Assembly: GCA_946807835.1 (NCBI GenBank)
Contig: OX327684.1
Span: 18,872,501-18,936,500, forward strand
DNA: 64,000 bases
Direction of reading: 5' to 3'
DNA from: Ailanthus altissimus
Taxonomy: Eukaryota; Streptophyta; Magnoliopsida; Sapindales; Simaroubaceae
The position numbers and the translations under genes are program-made. Shown here in pieces: positions 19,998-33,978 of this stretch. The notes below the pieces were generated by a model, which ran no database searches, was not told the DNA's origin, and worked only from the letters and a program-made list of their open reading frames with translations. Each line of letters opens with the position of its first letter. Positions within the stretch are counted from its first letter, which is position 1.

Positions 19998-22110
19998 TTA
20001 GCAATAAAATGAGCCTATTGTATTTTTACTTTGTTGAATACAAGAAAATGAAATATCTCTCATATCTTGTAACAGATGAAACGTAAAAACTAAAATATCA
20101 TCTTGAACTCTTGTAAAAGATTGCTTATTTATAGCTTGAATGATTTTTAGATAATCTAACTCAATAATATTCGAAAGAAAGCCATGAGAAACAATTGTCG
20201 ATGCTCCATAATAGAAAGCTAAACTTTCAATAGTAAGAGGATAGAAAGCCCCTACCAAAGATTTGACAAAAACAGAGCATACAACACCCACCGAAAACAG
20301 TGCACTCCCAGACTGAGCTTGAAAAACTGCACTCAAAAAGTGCATGGAAAACAGTCTCCTCTTCTTCTTGACAACGAACACCAATGTGAGCAACATCCAT
20401 CCCCCAACTAGCAAGGTTCGCGTTTGTAGGCAAAATATTCAAGATCACCCGACATACAAAATTTTTAATTTCCGATGGATTGTGAAGCTGCCATAGGTTT
20501 CTCCACCAGCGTCAATGACATGTTTCTCCGCTATTATCAATATCTCCACCGTTACAGAGTTCCACTTGATTAGTTGACTTAACGTAAATATCCCAGAAGA
20601 AGTAAAGTTCCACATTATTTTATCTTTCTTCCCAAACTCTCCCACAAGAATAGAGATAATGAGATTGACATCTACAACCCACAATAGTGTTTGCAGAAGA
20701 GATAAATTCTAACTACATTTTGGGAGAACAACGTCAGAAACCCTATAAATATCTCTGCCCTAACTTAGCGTAATAGGCTTATAAGATGGAGGACGTGGCA
20801 ACCAAGGGTCCTAAATAAAGCAATGGGTTGCCCATTACCAACACGCCATCGGACACCCATCTGAAGCAATTCCCCCCCCACAATAAACTGAGTCAAAAAT
20901 AGGATCCACCATGAACCATGGATGCATTAGAAAAAAGATTGAGAGGGAAAATACTTAGCCTTGAGAATTTTCGCTATCAGAGAACTAGGATTTGTCAGAA
21001 TGTGCCAGCATTGCTTTGCCAACAAAATTTTATTGAACAAAGCTAAGTCTTTAAAACCTAACCCTCCATCCTATTATGGTAGACAAATCAAATCCCAACA
21101 AACACAGTTAATTTTTGCTGCTCTTACCATTTTATCCCCTCAAAAGTCTCATGAACAAATTAATCAACTTCTGAATGACAGATCCTGTTAGTTGAAAGAT
21201 AGACATGGCATATGTAGAAATTGTCTGTAGAACCGCCTGAATAAGTACTGCCTTACCTCAAATTGAGAAGAATTTAATCTTTTAAACTTGGGTACAACTC
21301 CACACTCGATCAATTATGTGCTGAAAAACTACTTTCTTATTTTTTCCAACAAGGGATGGGAGGCCTAAATATCTCCCATATGCCTTAGACCGAGACAAAC
21401 CCAATACATCCAAAATTTCCACCTGGACCTCCTCATCAGTATCAGGGCTAAAAGTTATTCAATATTTTTGCAAATTGATTTGCTACCCCGAAACTTCTTC
21501 ATAATCTGAAAAAATACATTTAAGAGAAGAACAATTTGAAATAGTGTCCCGACAGAAGATTAGGCTTTCAACTATAAAGAATAGATGATTAACTTTTGGA
21601 CTATTACATGACCAAGCAAAGCCACTAATGTTTCCACTGGATTCTGCTTTATTAAGCAAAAAAGATAAACTCTTAGCACAAATCAGAAATAAATAGGGTG
21701 CAAAGGGCACCCTTGCATAAGCCCATGAGAGGGAGTAATCAACTCCATAGCACAACCATTAATAAAAAAAAGAGTATTGGACAATGAAAATATCCATTAT
21801 AATAAGACTCACCCATCGTTTTAGGAACCTAAGCCTCCGAGTATATAGAGACGAAAATCCTATTCCATTCCTATCATATGCTTTACTCCTATATAGTTTT
21901 AGAGCCATAAATACCCTCTTGCCTGAATGTTTCTGGTGGAGAGAATGCATAAGTTCAATATTGTCTGAGATCAATTGGTCAGGGATAAGGGCCCTTTGTG
22001 TTCTAGAGACTACCTCAGAAAATACCTGCTTAAAACGGTTGGCCAAAACATTTGTCATAATCTTGTATATTATATTGCAAATACTAATGGGCTAGAACTC
22101 CTTAATAGAT
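19998..22110 (-). pseudogene. Decayed LINE (L1-type non-LTR retrotransposon) RT and zf-RVT remnants
   Basis: Broken minus-strand pieces in the order of a plant LINE ORF2. At 22058-21759 is an RT N-part (NRFKQVFSEVVSRTQRALIP, then ALKLYRSKAYDR, the degraded usual LDMSKAYDR). At 21755-21483 a later RT part has PYLFLICAKSLSFLL and VNHLFFIVESLIFC, where the catalytic A/FADD motif has become FIVES. At about 20448-20300 there is a zf-RVT-like segment (NANLASWGMDVAH, then CQEEEETVFHALFEC). Many stops and frameshifts. The target-primed insertion ends are not visible. Confidence 0.75.
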
Positions 22111-22341
22111 GTAGGTGAAGTAACTTTTGGGATAAGAACCACATTAGTCCCATTAACAGATGTCAAAGAATTACTACCATTTATGATGTGAACCTCACAA
22201 AGAAAAGTGAGACCCAACGCTCAATGAAATTCTTTTATCAAGGATCGTTCTAATTCAGATTTTTATATAAATAAATAAAAAGAACCTTGACCCATTATCT
22301 ATCAAAGATAAAAACCAAAGTTATAAGAAGATAGTAGATGT

Positions 22342-23294
22342 CACACTCAAGATAGATGAGAAGTTGTGAGTGATAAGTCTAAAAGAACGCCACAAGATGA
22401 AATCTTGATAAGTTCTAATAATAGTTCTTTGAAGAATTTAAGAGAAAACTCTCAAATTGTATTTTCTCAACAATCTCCCCTCCCACTCTCAATCCCCATG
22501 GTATTTATAGAGACCATAAGAGATGTCAAGTTACAACTTTCAAATACAAATTTAAAAATTACAACTAATACAACAGTTGAAATAACAAAATTCAAACTTA
22601 ATCAAATTTCCAGAAAACATGCCTAAATCAAAGGGATTAGGTTTCCTTGAATATTCAAATTTCTAGAAAATATGCCTAAATCAAAGGGATTAGGTTTTCT
22701 TGAATATTCAAATTTAATGGCACTACACAGCCTATACGCATACAAGAGAAAGAACTCGCACGTGGGCTTGGAAGAGCTCAAGTCCATCAATCACATGATA
22801 CATTAAGTTTGTCAAATGAGCCAATCACAAGACTTAGAGCCAAGCAATTTAAAGAAACATTAAATGGGCTGATTCAACAAGATTGTGGGAGGGCAAACAC
22901 ATGGAGGCCTAACATAAGCCCAAATACATTTTAAATAAATTCAAATCAGATTCAAGGAAACCTAATCACTTTGATTAAGGCAGAATTTCTGAAAATTTGA
23001 ATATTCAAGAAAACCATGTTTTCTGAAAATTTGATTAAGTTTGAATTTTGTTATTTCAACTGTTGTATTAGTTGTAAGTTTGAAATTTATATTTGAAAGT
23101 TGTAACTTGACATCTCTTATGGTCTCTATAAATACTATGGGGATTGAGAGTGGGAGGGGAGATTGTTGAGAAAATACAATTTAAGAGTTTTCTCTTAAGT
23201 TCTTCAAAGAACTATTATTAGAATTTATCAAGATTTCATCTTGTGGCGTTCTTTTAGACTTATCACTCACAACTTCTCATCTATCTTGAGTGTG
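22342..23294. repeat. Long inverted repeat of an LTR-like sequence (arms ~280 bp, ~97% alike)
   Basis: 22342-22621 is the reverse complement of 23015-23294 with roughly nine differences by eye. Weaker matches continue inward to about 22725 and 22945. The left arm also carries a ~60-bp tandem duplication (22621-22725). Each arm has a TATA-like box (CTATAAATACTA on the right arm, + strand; its mirror on the left), so each arm looks like an LTR promoter, pointing outward. No coding frame lies in the spacer. Confidence 0.8.
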
Positions 23295-23309
23295 GCGTTC
23301 CACCATGGC

Positions 23310-24169
23310 GGAACTCTTTCCTAAGATTAATACTTGTGGCCACAAGATTTTTTGAGATATAGTCTCGAAGCATCTGGATATCGAACTCCCTATAGGAGAT
23401 GACAGATCTCATATCTGTACACATTGGACTCCATAAGCATCAGACTATACCCAGCGGTCACACCATGAAAGTCTGTGACATACGTGGAGCCAAAGCATGG
23501 TGGATCACTTACAAGTCCATCATAGCATTTAGGTCAAATGACCACGTATACTACTCAACTCGAGAGGACCCTCCGTTGACGGCTTATATAAGATGTCTAT
23601 TGGAGGCCCTCGTGAGTCTGTCCTATATCCAGTCCTAACTGGATACCCATATGTCAATACAAGCTCTAAGCTTATGGTCAGCTAGGAATGACCATCTATA
23701 TCCTATAGGTATGACATATGCTAATCTTATGTATAAAGGTATCTATTGCCAAACCTATATCGGCAGAAATATATAAGGGACAAGAATTCAGGGATAATAA
23801 TTCAAGAACATACTTACGCAACTAGCATTTTCTGACACCCGATTGTAACTCTTGTAACTATGCAGTTACTAGTATATTCTCAGGTCTATGTTCCATTATA
23901 GACAAGGCTCAAACTCTTAGATTTATTGATTATTATAACACTTAACTGTGCTAACATTTAGCATTTATATCTCTCAGCGTGACAAACTATGAGCCTTTAT
24001 CTAAAATCCTTTAGATCTGATCCGAACTTTTTCAGATCGTACAATGTTTGTAATGTTACATGCATAGTACCATATAAATTGGTATTAGCAATTTAATAAA
24101 AATGTACACTTGTATAAATACACAAGTATATGTATATTCAAGGATGGCACGTAAGCACCGACCCTAACA
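23310..24169 (-). mobile_element. Family S LTR, 5' part, inverted fragment
   Basis: In reverse complement this stretch matches the first ~850 bp of the LTR seen whole at 57356-59510, and the copy at 53354. It begins (minus) TGTTAGGGTCGGTGCTTACG, parallel to TGTTGGAGCTGGTGCTCACG. It lies head to head with the next feature. Confidence 0.75.
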
Positions 24170-24173
24170 CTAT

Positions 24174-26333
24174 ATTTGTATAGTACATATGGTTGTTTTT
24201 AGTTGACCACGAGCTTACCGGAAGCTCATATAAGCATACAAGTATTCAGTTAGGATTGTGTACTAAACAGACTCATGAAGACCCCAATAGACATCCTATA
24301 AAGTCATCAATGGTGAGTCCTCTCGAGTTGAGTAGTATTCGTGATCCTTTAACCTAAGCGTTACAACAAGCTTGTGAGTGATCCACTATACTTTGGTTCT
24401 ACGTATGTCAGAGACATTTCATGGTCTGACCGCTACATGTTACTGGGTATGGTGTAATGCACATAGAGTTCGATATGGGTAGATATGGGATCCATCAGCT
24501 CACATAGGTGAGTTGTATATCCTGATGCTCCAAGATTGTATTTCAAAAAATCTTGTGGCCACAAACATAAACCTGAGAAAAATGTTTTTCGTATGGTTGA
24601 ACAATATCGTAAAGGTGTTTATGTATATTATTTATCGAGATACAAATTTGGAGATGGGTTCATGGATGTACACGTGAAGATTTGTTGGTGGTGATCTATG
24701 TCTCCGCTCATCCAAGATGTAGGTGATAGAAGGATTATACGAATATGTTATAACCTCAGTTTATATGGCCTAACGCACTGATTTTTAAAATCTGTAATGT
24801 GTGCATAGGACATCGATCATGAACTCATGGAACAGTTCCATTTGACAAATCGGGCATGGACCTTGAGAGTGCCACAATATGAAGTGTACTCGTTGTGCAC
24901 TGGGGCAGTGTATTGGATTACATAGTTTAATTCAGTAAATTTCAGCAAACAGGGATATTTGTTTCAGGTTCCCTCAGGATGTGCACATGTCAAGACTTAC
25001 GAGTTAAGCATATTAATTAGTTAATAATAGTTGTTGACTAATGGAATAATGACAAGTGGCACATTGTAAGACATTTATTGTTTAATTTTATAATTACTAA
25101 AATGACCTTACTTGTAAGGCAGGTAAGGTCATTTATTTATTCAAAAAATATTTTAAATAAATAAATTTATTAATAATTATTATTAATATTATTTTAATTA
25201 AGTCAAACAAATATTATTTTAATAAATGACACATATTTATTTATTATTTAACAAATATAAAGAAAAAACACAAATGCATACATGGTGGGGCATGGTGTCT
25301 TTGACTAATAAGAGGAAATTGTTAATAAAATATAAAATATGTTTTTATTTTACTAACACTTGGTTGGTCATATATATCAAGAAGAGTGCAAAAGGGTTTT
25401 ACATTTCTTTCATATTAAAAGTCAATAAGACAAGTGTTAATTGTTGCAAAATAATAATATAAATAGTTTATATTATATTTTGTTAAATGCATGGGCTTGC
25501 ATGATTTATGGATCCTTGTGTTATTGACAATGAGAAGCAAAAATTGATAAAAGATGAAATGTGTTTCAATTTTGAAAGGGGAAAATTCGGCCATTTGGGT
25601 GTGTGAGGAAAGAGAGCAATTTTTTCAATTGTTGGAGAATTGTTCATCTTCTTTATGGATGAGAAATTCGGCCAAATGAAGAAAAAAAGTGAAGAGATGA
25701 AATGGGTAAGGAAGAGTTGGTTTTCCATCTTCATCTTATTTATTTTCTTAAGTATGGTTGGCCAAGTAATAAGAAAAATGGAGAAAGGAAATTTATTTTG
25801 GGCAAGTGTTGTTTAAAAATACTTTTTATTAGAAATTATTTCAAAATTGTGCAAGTGTTGCATGAATAAAAAATATCATCTTCTATTCTCTTGTGAAACA
25901 AAAATGGTTAAAGTGTTTAACCATGGAACAAATATATATATAATTAGTTAAAGAGTTTAACTAATAATTCCTAACTTAAAATTTTAAGTAATGGTTAAGT
26001 GTTAACTAAAGTGATTAAGAGTTAATCACTATTGGTGTTTATGAGTTAAACATTATTGCTGAAAATTGAAATTGCTATTCTAGCGATACAAGCCCACCAT
26101 AGTTAGATTTTAGAATGGCCAATGAGTGCGCTTCGTGGTGGACTCCGATTTAGTAATTTTTAAACTCTTGACAGGTGATTCTTAATCCTTTAATTTCATT
26201 AGTGTAATGAAAGTTAAATTTTAATGTATTTGTTGCACTAGAAAATAGAGATTTCCATTTCCAATGAACTTAATTTATGTATAAGATGCGTAAATTTTAA
26301 TTGTAATGAACATGCACCGCATGCACGCACCCT
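24174..26333 (+). mobile_element. Family S LTR, 5'-truncated copy
   Basis: Collinear with 57800-59490 (shared landmarks CTCTCGAGTTGAGTAGTATT, CTTGTGGCCACAA, ATCTATGTCTCCGCTCATCC, and the end GCATGCACGCACCCT). It lacks about the first 430 bp of the LTR and the last ~20 bp. It is noncoding; the short frames inside have no similarity. Confidence 0.75.
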
Positions 26334-29231
26334 ATTAAATTAATACACTTTCAGGGACTAATTGGTTGTAAAATAAAAAATCAATTAGGACTAAGTTGGT
26401 GGTAATACCGATGAAAACCCTCCAATACTTAAATTAGAAAAAAGGTAAAAGAGAAATCTAAAATTCAAGTAGAATAATGACAATTACTTGCCCTCTCCCT
26501 TTTGTGAGATATACCCTTTATATAGATGTTTGGGCTTGTTGAGTTCTTCTGAGACTAAAAGTCCCTTTTATACTTAGTCTTTCAATAGCATATTCTACTT
26601 GTCTTGGGACTTCTAAGTGTTAGATTTCACTTATTTCAAAATCTTTAGAATTATGGTTTGGTATAATTCTAATACTTTGAATATCTTTGGATGGAGGTTA
26701 ATTCTTTAGAAATTAGGAGTCTTAAAAGTACTCTTCGGTATATTTATTCTTCAAGTTTGATTATGTTCATCTATGTGAGGGTTGAGTCTTCGGCTTTTAG
26801 TTGGAGACTGCTTATTCCTAAAAAAAGAGTTACTCGATAATAAATAAAGAAACTGCTTGACTATGGTAATCAGAGGGGACTAATTAGTCTTTAAATTTCT
26901 TTGTTATTGGACTGGAGCATTCGACAATTTTGGATCCTAATGGGTTAGGAGGGTCGGCCCTTCGTAGCTTCAAACTAGTCTTTGGACCTTTTGAGTCTTT
27001 GTAGATTATGCCTAAATTTTAATAGGCAACAAGAACAAATCAATAATGAAAATTATATGTAGTGTTCAACATTATGACGTCCTTGAGTCAAATATGTGTC
27101 ATTGGGGTAGAATGAGACCTCTAGCTATATGCTTGCTATAGTTGTACTCTGTAATCATGTGAAGTGGCCAATCTATCTAGAAGATGGTATTACAACTTAG
27201 AGTTGATGATTCCAAATTGGAGCAAAAATGCATTTAATACTAGGTGACCTTCAAGAGATGTGCACCTTTTTGGCTGCTATTTAAACAGTTGCATGAGTAC
27301 TTGAAATTATTTAGCTCTGTAAAGGCATATGTTTGGCAAGCATATCTCTACTCATACCACTGCATCATTTTATACACAGCTCCATCATTTTTAGTGCTAA
27401 AATTTAAATTAGATTTAAATTTAAGTCATTGGAAAGTAAATTTGCTAGATCTTTAAACAAATTTGAACATAAATATTTCTTAAAAAAGACGCAAATATAT
27501 TTACCTGTCAATTTTAAGACATCAAAAGCCAAAAGCGATGTAAAACGAATCTAAGTATCAGAAATAGAAAATGTCAATCAAATCAAAAAATGAAAAATCC
27601 TATGAAATATTGGAAGTTTACACCCACAAAAATTATAAGTAGCAGTCCCCTGCGAATATAGGGTAAGAATAATAGAGGATCAAAAAAGTAATATTTAAAA
27701 ATTTATTTTTCAATGTTTCCAATATATATAACATAATAAAAGACATCAATAGAACTTTTCTTTTTAAACATTTGTTAGTTTTATTTTTTTTAATTTTAAT
27801 AAAAATAAAATAAAATTGTAAAATATCAGGGGAAATTGAAAAAAAAATTATAACTATAATGCATTTATTCATTGTTGTGGAATGAATTTCAATCCTCTTT
27901 ATACACAGAGTTCAAGGAAATCAGTATGCTGATATTTGAATCTGTGATTTTTCAAAGTTACAAAGAGTCGATCTATGCACTCACCTCCTCCAAGAGACGA
28001 GGATTATCACGCATAATCATTATTACCAATACTAAGGCTTTACAATCCCTGCCTGCAAAATGTATATAATTGACTCACAATTTTTGCAACTAACCCAAAT
28101 AAAAGGAAAACTAATTCAAATAGCACATAGGTACCATGTGGAGCAAGTTACACTAAATTAGATAGGGCTTTGTAGCTCCACTTAAGTATGGTTCCATATT
28201 ACAATTGCGCATATTTTTCTTCCCATAAGATTCCATGTTACATCTTCAAAAGTTTATACATTATTAACAAGCTGCAAAGATATTTTTTCAACACATTCCT
28301 TCCTGCAGATATACTTTGCAAAGCTTCGATAGTTGAAGGAAATGAATTCAACAAAACAACTTTGCAATTCCGAGCTATGCTACTTTTCAACTAAAGATCA
28401 TCTGGTGAAAAACAACACAAGAGTAGAGTGAGAATGTGGTTTAAGATGCTCAATCAAATGTATGAGTATGACCATGTAAACATGCAGTGTTTAGAAAACA
28501 ATATAAATGCGGCTTTACATAATTTTGCCACATACAATGGTGTTACAGAAATTAAACAGAAGAACACAAAATGAACACTTAGTATAATCCAAGATAATTA
28601 TATGAGCTTGTGTGTGAGACAAGCACAATTTCAAGCACACATACATGTACAGAAATAAAGAGAGCAAAACAAGTTTTTTTATCATTCCAACTCAAAAATA
28701 AAATAAAACTGAATAAGAATTTCGGCCCCCCTGTTCAAACATCTGTTTTATGCCTTCTATTTATCCTGTCACAAGATGAGATCATGTCTGCCACCATGCA
28801 AATCTATGCAAACAGGAGTTAGCTCATTATCGAGCTTCCTCTCATTTGTGTTGGCTCAGAAGTCCGACTTTCTTTCAAGAACGCTGAACAGTACTAATCG
28901 GAGGAAAATCAACCCATTCAATGTTGATTTTTTTATTAACAAATCATACCATACTCACAATCTTGACATTATTTGGATCTATGTCATACCATCTGATTCC
29001 ATAAGCTTTTACAGATTAGGGATAGTAATAAACAAAAGCCATGCTACTAGCACGCTTATGCAAAAGTAATATTATTTCAGTCAATTCTTTCTTCTATCAA
29101 ATTAATTTTGTTTCAATGTTTATGCATTAAAATCTAAAGGCCAGAATAGTACTTATCTGGCCTTTTGAGTCATTGTCGACTAAACTTAAATTGTGAAGGC
29201 AAACAAAGAGTGCAATTTATTCATTAATATT
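26334..29231. other. Intergenic DNA, no gene seen
   Basis: AT-rich sequence with several 60-100-codon frames on both strands (for example 27244, 27872, 28188, 28776). None shows recognisable motifs or splice-linked continuation. Probably old repeat DNA. Confidence 0.5.
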
Positions 29232-30110
29232 GTTGGGAATTTTTACTTACTCTAATATTTTTTAACCCAGTATATAACGTCTTAGAACTTTATATATTTT
29301 GTGAAAGCTTTTTCTTATAAGTAAAATAAGAATAAATAAAGATCTATTAAGAAATAAAAATAATAATCATACAAGACATAAGAATATACGTAGTTCGGTA
29401 ATAATCGCCTACGTCTAGGTGGATTACAGACTCAACTTCTCTTATTCCAATTTATTAATATTCAAAGAACCCCTTACAAGAGAAACCCAAGGAATACAAC
29501 AATAAAAAAACTCTTAAAAGATCTACCTAGTGCTTTCTTGTGCTTATGCTTCCAGCATTCAAGCACTGTATGGTACTTTTTTGCGTTTGTGCCCAACACC
29601 CTAGAGCTACCCAGCCCTCTTTCTTTCTCTTATTGATTTATTGGCAACTTTAATGAATAAAAAGGGTTTATATAATGTTTACAAAGCTCCTTTAAACCAT
29701 ATTTCTTATTGAAATAAGAGTCCACATAAAAAAAAGTCGAAAACTAACTTAACCACTCAATTAGAAGCAAAATAAAATTTTCCAAAAAAGGCTAAGCTAC
29801 ATGAACAGTACCTGTATGAATAGTACCTTCTTTTTGGCTTCCCATTTTACACCTCTTTTGTCCTTATATTATGTCCTTGACTATATGTTTGACTCTCCCT
29901 TAGTTTCCAACTCAAAATTAAATTACAATTGATTTTGAATCACCAAAATTTTAACATAGCTCTCATTAATTCAAAATTTCTCCAAGAAGCTTTCCTAAGG
30001 AATCATCCACTCCTTAACTAATACTAAATCACTAAGCATTGATTCCAGTTATGTCTTATGTCCAAACTTAACCTTTTTAAGGCTCATAACTTTGGTATCT
30101 AAAGATTTTG

Positions 30111-30150
<40 letters not shown>

Positions 30151-30300
30151 AGTAGCCATTATAATATTATGATTAGACACCATCACAATATCTCCATGGA
30201 TATATCCTCCTTTACCATATATTTTTTTTCGGTCTTGCCATTTAGTGAGATAAACTTTAATGTTGCCTTTAGTATGCATCCCCTAAACACAAATCCATGT
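29232..30300. mobile_element. LTR-like segment, possibly Ty1/copia type
   Basis: Begins TGTTGGGAATTTTTACTTAC and contains ACGTAGTTCGGTAATAATCG followed by CCTACGTCTAGG. This is the pattern (CGTGGTTCGG...GCCTACGTCC) common in plant copia LTRs. No pol frame is adjacent. I could not fix the far end or a target-site duplication. Confidence 0.4.
30113..30148 (+). repeat. (TC)18 microsatellite
   Basis: Thirty-six bases of uninterrupted TC. On the minus strand it encodes an Arg-Glu run in a chance frame (30279-30049). Confidence 0.97.
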
Positions 30301-30398
30301 TGAAACCCCCACAACATTCTACTAAAACATAGCCTCAATTGTTCTTCTCACTCATAGACATTTAAATTATCTATATTTCTTCTTCAAGAAGCCATTCT

Positions 30399-32400
30399 GT
30401 AACACCCCGGAATATTTATTTATTAGATTAATTTTTTTATTTATTAGAATTAATTTTTATTTATTAGGTTTAAATTTATATGTTAAAGAAAATAGAAGAA
30501 TTTGATTGGTTGGAAAAGTGTTGGTATGGTAGAAATGAATTCATGGAATTAAAACCTTGACCATTTACACTTTTTCAACACTTAATCATGAACCAATAGC
30601 AATTGGCTACCAAATGAATTGGAAAGTGATAGAATTAGTTAGTTTTTGACTAGATTTTAACTAGTTTAGTTAGTGAATAGTTATTTGAATTTTTTGGACC
30701 AATCAAATGTCACCATTTCTAACTAATGGCTTTTTTTTTTTAATTTTTGGTTTAGTTAGGGGTATTTTTGAAAAGAAAAATGAAGGCTATAAAAGGGGGA
30801 ATAGTATTGAAAACTTAGACAATTCTAAACCCCTTTACCGTCCCCCCCTTTTGCATTTTCTCTCAAATTTTCTTTTATCCCCCTTTAAATTCAACAAATT
30901 TACATACTTCCCTTAGCAAATTGAGCCCCCAAACCCTTAATTAAACCCATCTTCATCAAGTTTCAATGATCAATTTTGAGATAGAAGGTGTTATTCAAGG
31001 TAAGTTGTTGCTAAAATTCTATTGAATATGGATTTAGAATTTTAAGGGTTAATAGATGAAATAGCCATGTAGAATTAGGCATTTGTGCATTTAATTTGGT
31101 AAATTAGAATTTTATTTGTTATTTATGTATTTTGGCATATTAAGGTGAAAGCTTGGCCAAGGATAGCTAAGGGAATGAGAAGGAGAAGAAGTGAGTCACA
31201 AATGGAGGAATTAAGCTTATAAGGTTGGTGTACACTTTATGTTGAAAATTAATTTTTTTTACTTTAGAAAATTTAGTATATATTTATGTGATTAAATAAT
31301 ATGATGAATGAGTGTGTTGAACTATGGCATTGAATTGATAATTATATTGTTTCTAAATGAATTAAATATGTTTTGAACATTGGATATTAAATGGTGGTCA
31401 AATTGAAAAGAATTGGGCATAAATATGAATTTTGAGAAAAATAAGACTTATATGAAAATTTTGAAAAAATATGGACTAATTTGTAAATATCTAAAATTTT
31501 AGGCCTTTATGTGAATTATTATGGAATTAGAACTTAAATATGACTTTTTGAAGAAATTGAGGCTTAATTAGAAAATTTTAGAAAATTTGGGCTTATAAGT
31601 GAAAAATTAAAAACTTTTGGGCAGAATTATTAAATCTGAAAAATCTGAAACTTATTTGGGTATTTTTGAATATTCTGGACCTATATAAAAAATTTTAAAA
31701 TATTTGGGCTCATGTGTAAAATTTTAAAAACAATTGGGCATAAAGGTAAATAATAAAAAAATTGGGTATATTTATAATAATAAAAAATATTTGTGTCTAA
31801 ATATGAATAATGAGAATATTTGAGTAAATGTGAATTTTTATAATAATTTAGTTTAATAATAATAATAAATTTGTGTTAAAATTTTTTTAAAGGAAAATAA
31901 TGTATTAATAATATTATTGAGACGCTCTAAGTAAACATGAATATTGGTATGAGAGGATTGGTAGTTGGCATGCCAATAGGGTATTATAGCAGTACTGCAC
32001 CGTTTGCTTGTCTGATGACACCACTCTGTGTATTTGATCTGTTATCTGTTCTGGATTCGGTGGGTAGTCACCGAGTGGCCGAAGTTGGATCACTATCTAA
32101 TATCTATTAGTCAATTCATGCTGGATCACTTAGCGGTGTTGATCTATATCTCTGCTCTTCCAAGATATTAATAACAAAGAGATTATACGACTATGAATTA
32201 ACCTCAACTTGTATGGTTTAACTCGTCATTTTGTATTATCCATAACGTGTGTGTAGGACATCGGTTATGGACTTATAGAAATGTTTCGTGAGACAAAACG
32301 GGTGTGAGTCTAGGGAGTCTCACTTATGAAGTATACGCGTTGAACACGTGGGTAGCGCACCGGATCGAATTGTTCAATTTGGAAAGTTTTTAAAAAATAT
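30399..32400 (+). mobile_element. Gypsy-like LTR DNA with an embedded family S fragment
   Basis: Starts TGTAACACCCCGGAATATTT, the typical start of many plant Ty3/gypsy LTRs. A TATA box TATAAAAG is at 30788-30795, followed by a C-rich leader. From about 31380 to 31880 short degenerate units (variants of AAAATTTGGGC...AAAATT) repeat. From about 32130 to 32400 the sequence matches an internal part of family S (ATCTATATCTCTGCTCTTCC). No coding frame is present. Confidence 0.5.
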
Positions 32401-32404
32401 TTAA

Positions 32405-32990
32405 TTATTTCAGGGTCTCTCGGGGAATAGTTAAAGTTTAAGTGTTAAACCTAACATTGTGCCAAGTGAGACTTGACACTTTTATCTATCTAGTGTATGT
32501 CTCAATTTGTGCCAATAATTTGTATCAGTACTAAATTGGGCATTGGTGGATGTAACTACTATTTAAATGAAATAATTATTTTATTTAAATTAAATTAATA
32601 AGTCATTTAATTATTTCAGGGTCTCTCGGACAATAGCTAAGGTTTAAGTGTTAAACTTAAAATTGTGTCAAATGAGACTTAACATTTTTATCTACCTAGT
32701 GTATGTTTCAAATTGTGCCAATAATTTGTATGAGTACTAAATTGAACATTAGTGAATATAGCTACCATTTAAATAAAGTAATTATTATTTTATTTAAATT
32801 ATATTAATTGGATATTTATTTATTTCAGGGTCTCTTAGATAGTAATTAAGGTTTAAGTGTTAAGCCTAAGATTATACCAAGTGACACTTGACATTTTTAT
32901 CTACCTAGTGTATACCTCAAATTATACCGATAATTTGTATGAGTAGTAAATTGGATATTAATAAACATAAAAAATTTAAAAATTTAAATT
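32405..32990 (+). repeat. Three tandem copies of a ~207-bp unit
   Basis: Units begin at 32405, 32611 and 32820, each with TTATTTCAGGGTCTCT and carrying GTTTAAGTGTTAA, TATCTACCTAGTGTATG and CCAATAATTTGTAT. Spacing is 206 and 209 bp. The third copy is partial and fades before 33000. Confidence 0.85.
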
Positions 32991-33070
32991 CTTTTAGTCA
33001 AAAATCAATTCGGTGGTCTTACATTAACAATTGAAATGAATTTGATTGATTATTTTATTATTATTATTGT

Positions 33071-33978
33071 TGACCTGAAGAAGTGGTTATTCAGATCAAC
33101 GAGCCTTAAATTTATTGAAGGGAAATTGAACTTTGAGCTTCGTCTAGACTGGATTAATAGGTGAAGGCTTGGGTTTTTTGTTTCCTGCGAACTATGAAAA
33201 AGGGTCTGCAATTACAACACAAACACAAGTTTAAAGGTGGTCTTGCTGGGGTGGGTTTCGGTGAAGACGCTCCGGTGCTTAAGTCAGAAAAGAGGATTTT
33301 TCTCTCTTAAAAAATATGACAAAATAGGGATAAAATGTTCTTCTGAGGACGGAGGGATACTCTTTTTCCTTTTTTCTTCTCTTTATGTTCTATGGAGGGT
33401 TTTTTCATCATCCTCTATTATATCTTCATCTTTTTTCTTTTATAGTGATGGCCTTTTAGGGAGTTTTTTGAGTTTTCCTCCGCAGTATTTCTATCTTGTA
33501 CCAAATATTTCCTGCTGTACTTCTGACATACGCCAGGTATCTTCATACTGCCCCTTTGACATACGCTGAATATCTTTTCACAGATTTTATGTCCCCGTTC
33601 TTACCCCATGTCAGATGTCACTTTGATATGTTAAGCATATTCTTTAGATTTATCTCTGTTGGCGTTTTGGTTCAAGCGAGGCTTATTTTGGTCGGCTCAG
33701 GTCAGATTTTGAACAGCTTTCCCTTACTGATTTGATATTGACTCGAAACTCTCATAAGAAGTTGCGAAATATAGTCAGTACCTGCTCGGCTGTAGTTGCA
33801 TTAGGGTCAGAAGATACCGAACATGTTTTATCATTAGCCGACTAGATTTTTTGCATCCAAACCCATTCTATTGTTCTATCGGGTTTAGACCCATTGGCCA
33901 TTACTCTTAGGCCTGCCTTGGTTGAATTCTAGGCCCTTGGCCTAAGGGCAGGAAGATGGGAATTTTTAGGGGGGAACA
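33071..33978 (-). repeat. Gypsy 3' LTR (low-coordinate copy)
   Basis: Plus-strand start TGACCTGAAGAAGTGG and end GGGGGGAACA, so on the minus strand it runs TGTTCCCCCC...GGTCA. It aligns along its length with 50755-51674 (shared CGTCTAGACTGGAT, TTCTCTCTTAAAAAATATGA, TTGGTTGAATT). Confidence 0.85.

Noticed and set aside
23295..23315. Near-palindrome GTTCCACCATGGCGGAAC as a protein-binding operator
   Set aside because: Sits at the junction of two repeat pieces with imperfect pairing; no other evidence of a site.
30049..30279. Arg-Glu-rich ORF
   Set aside because: Made by the (TC)18 microsatellite.
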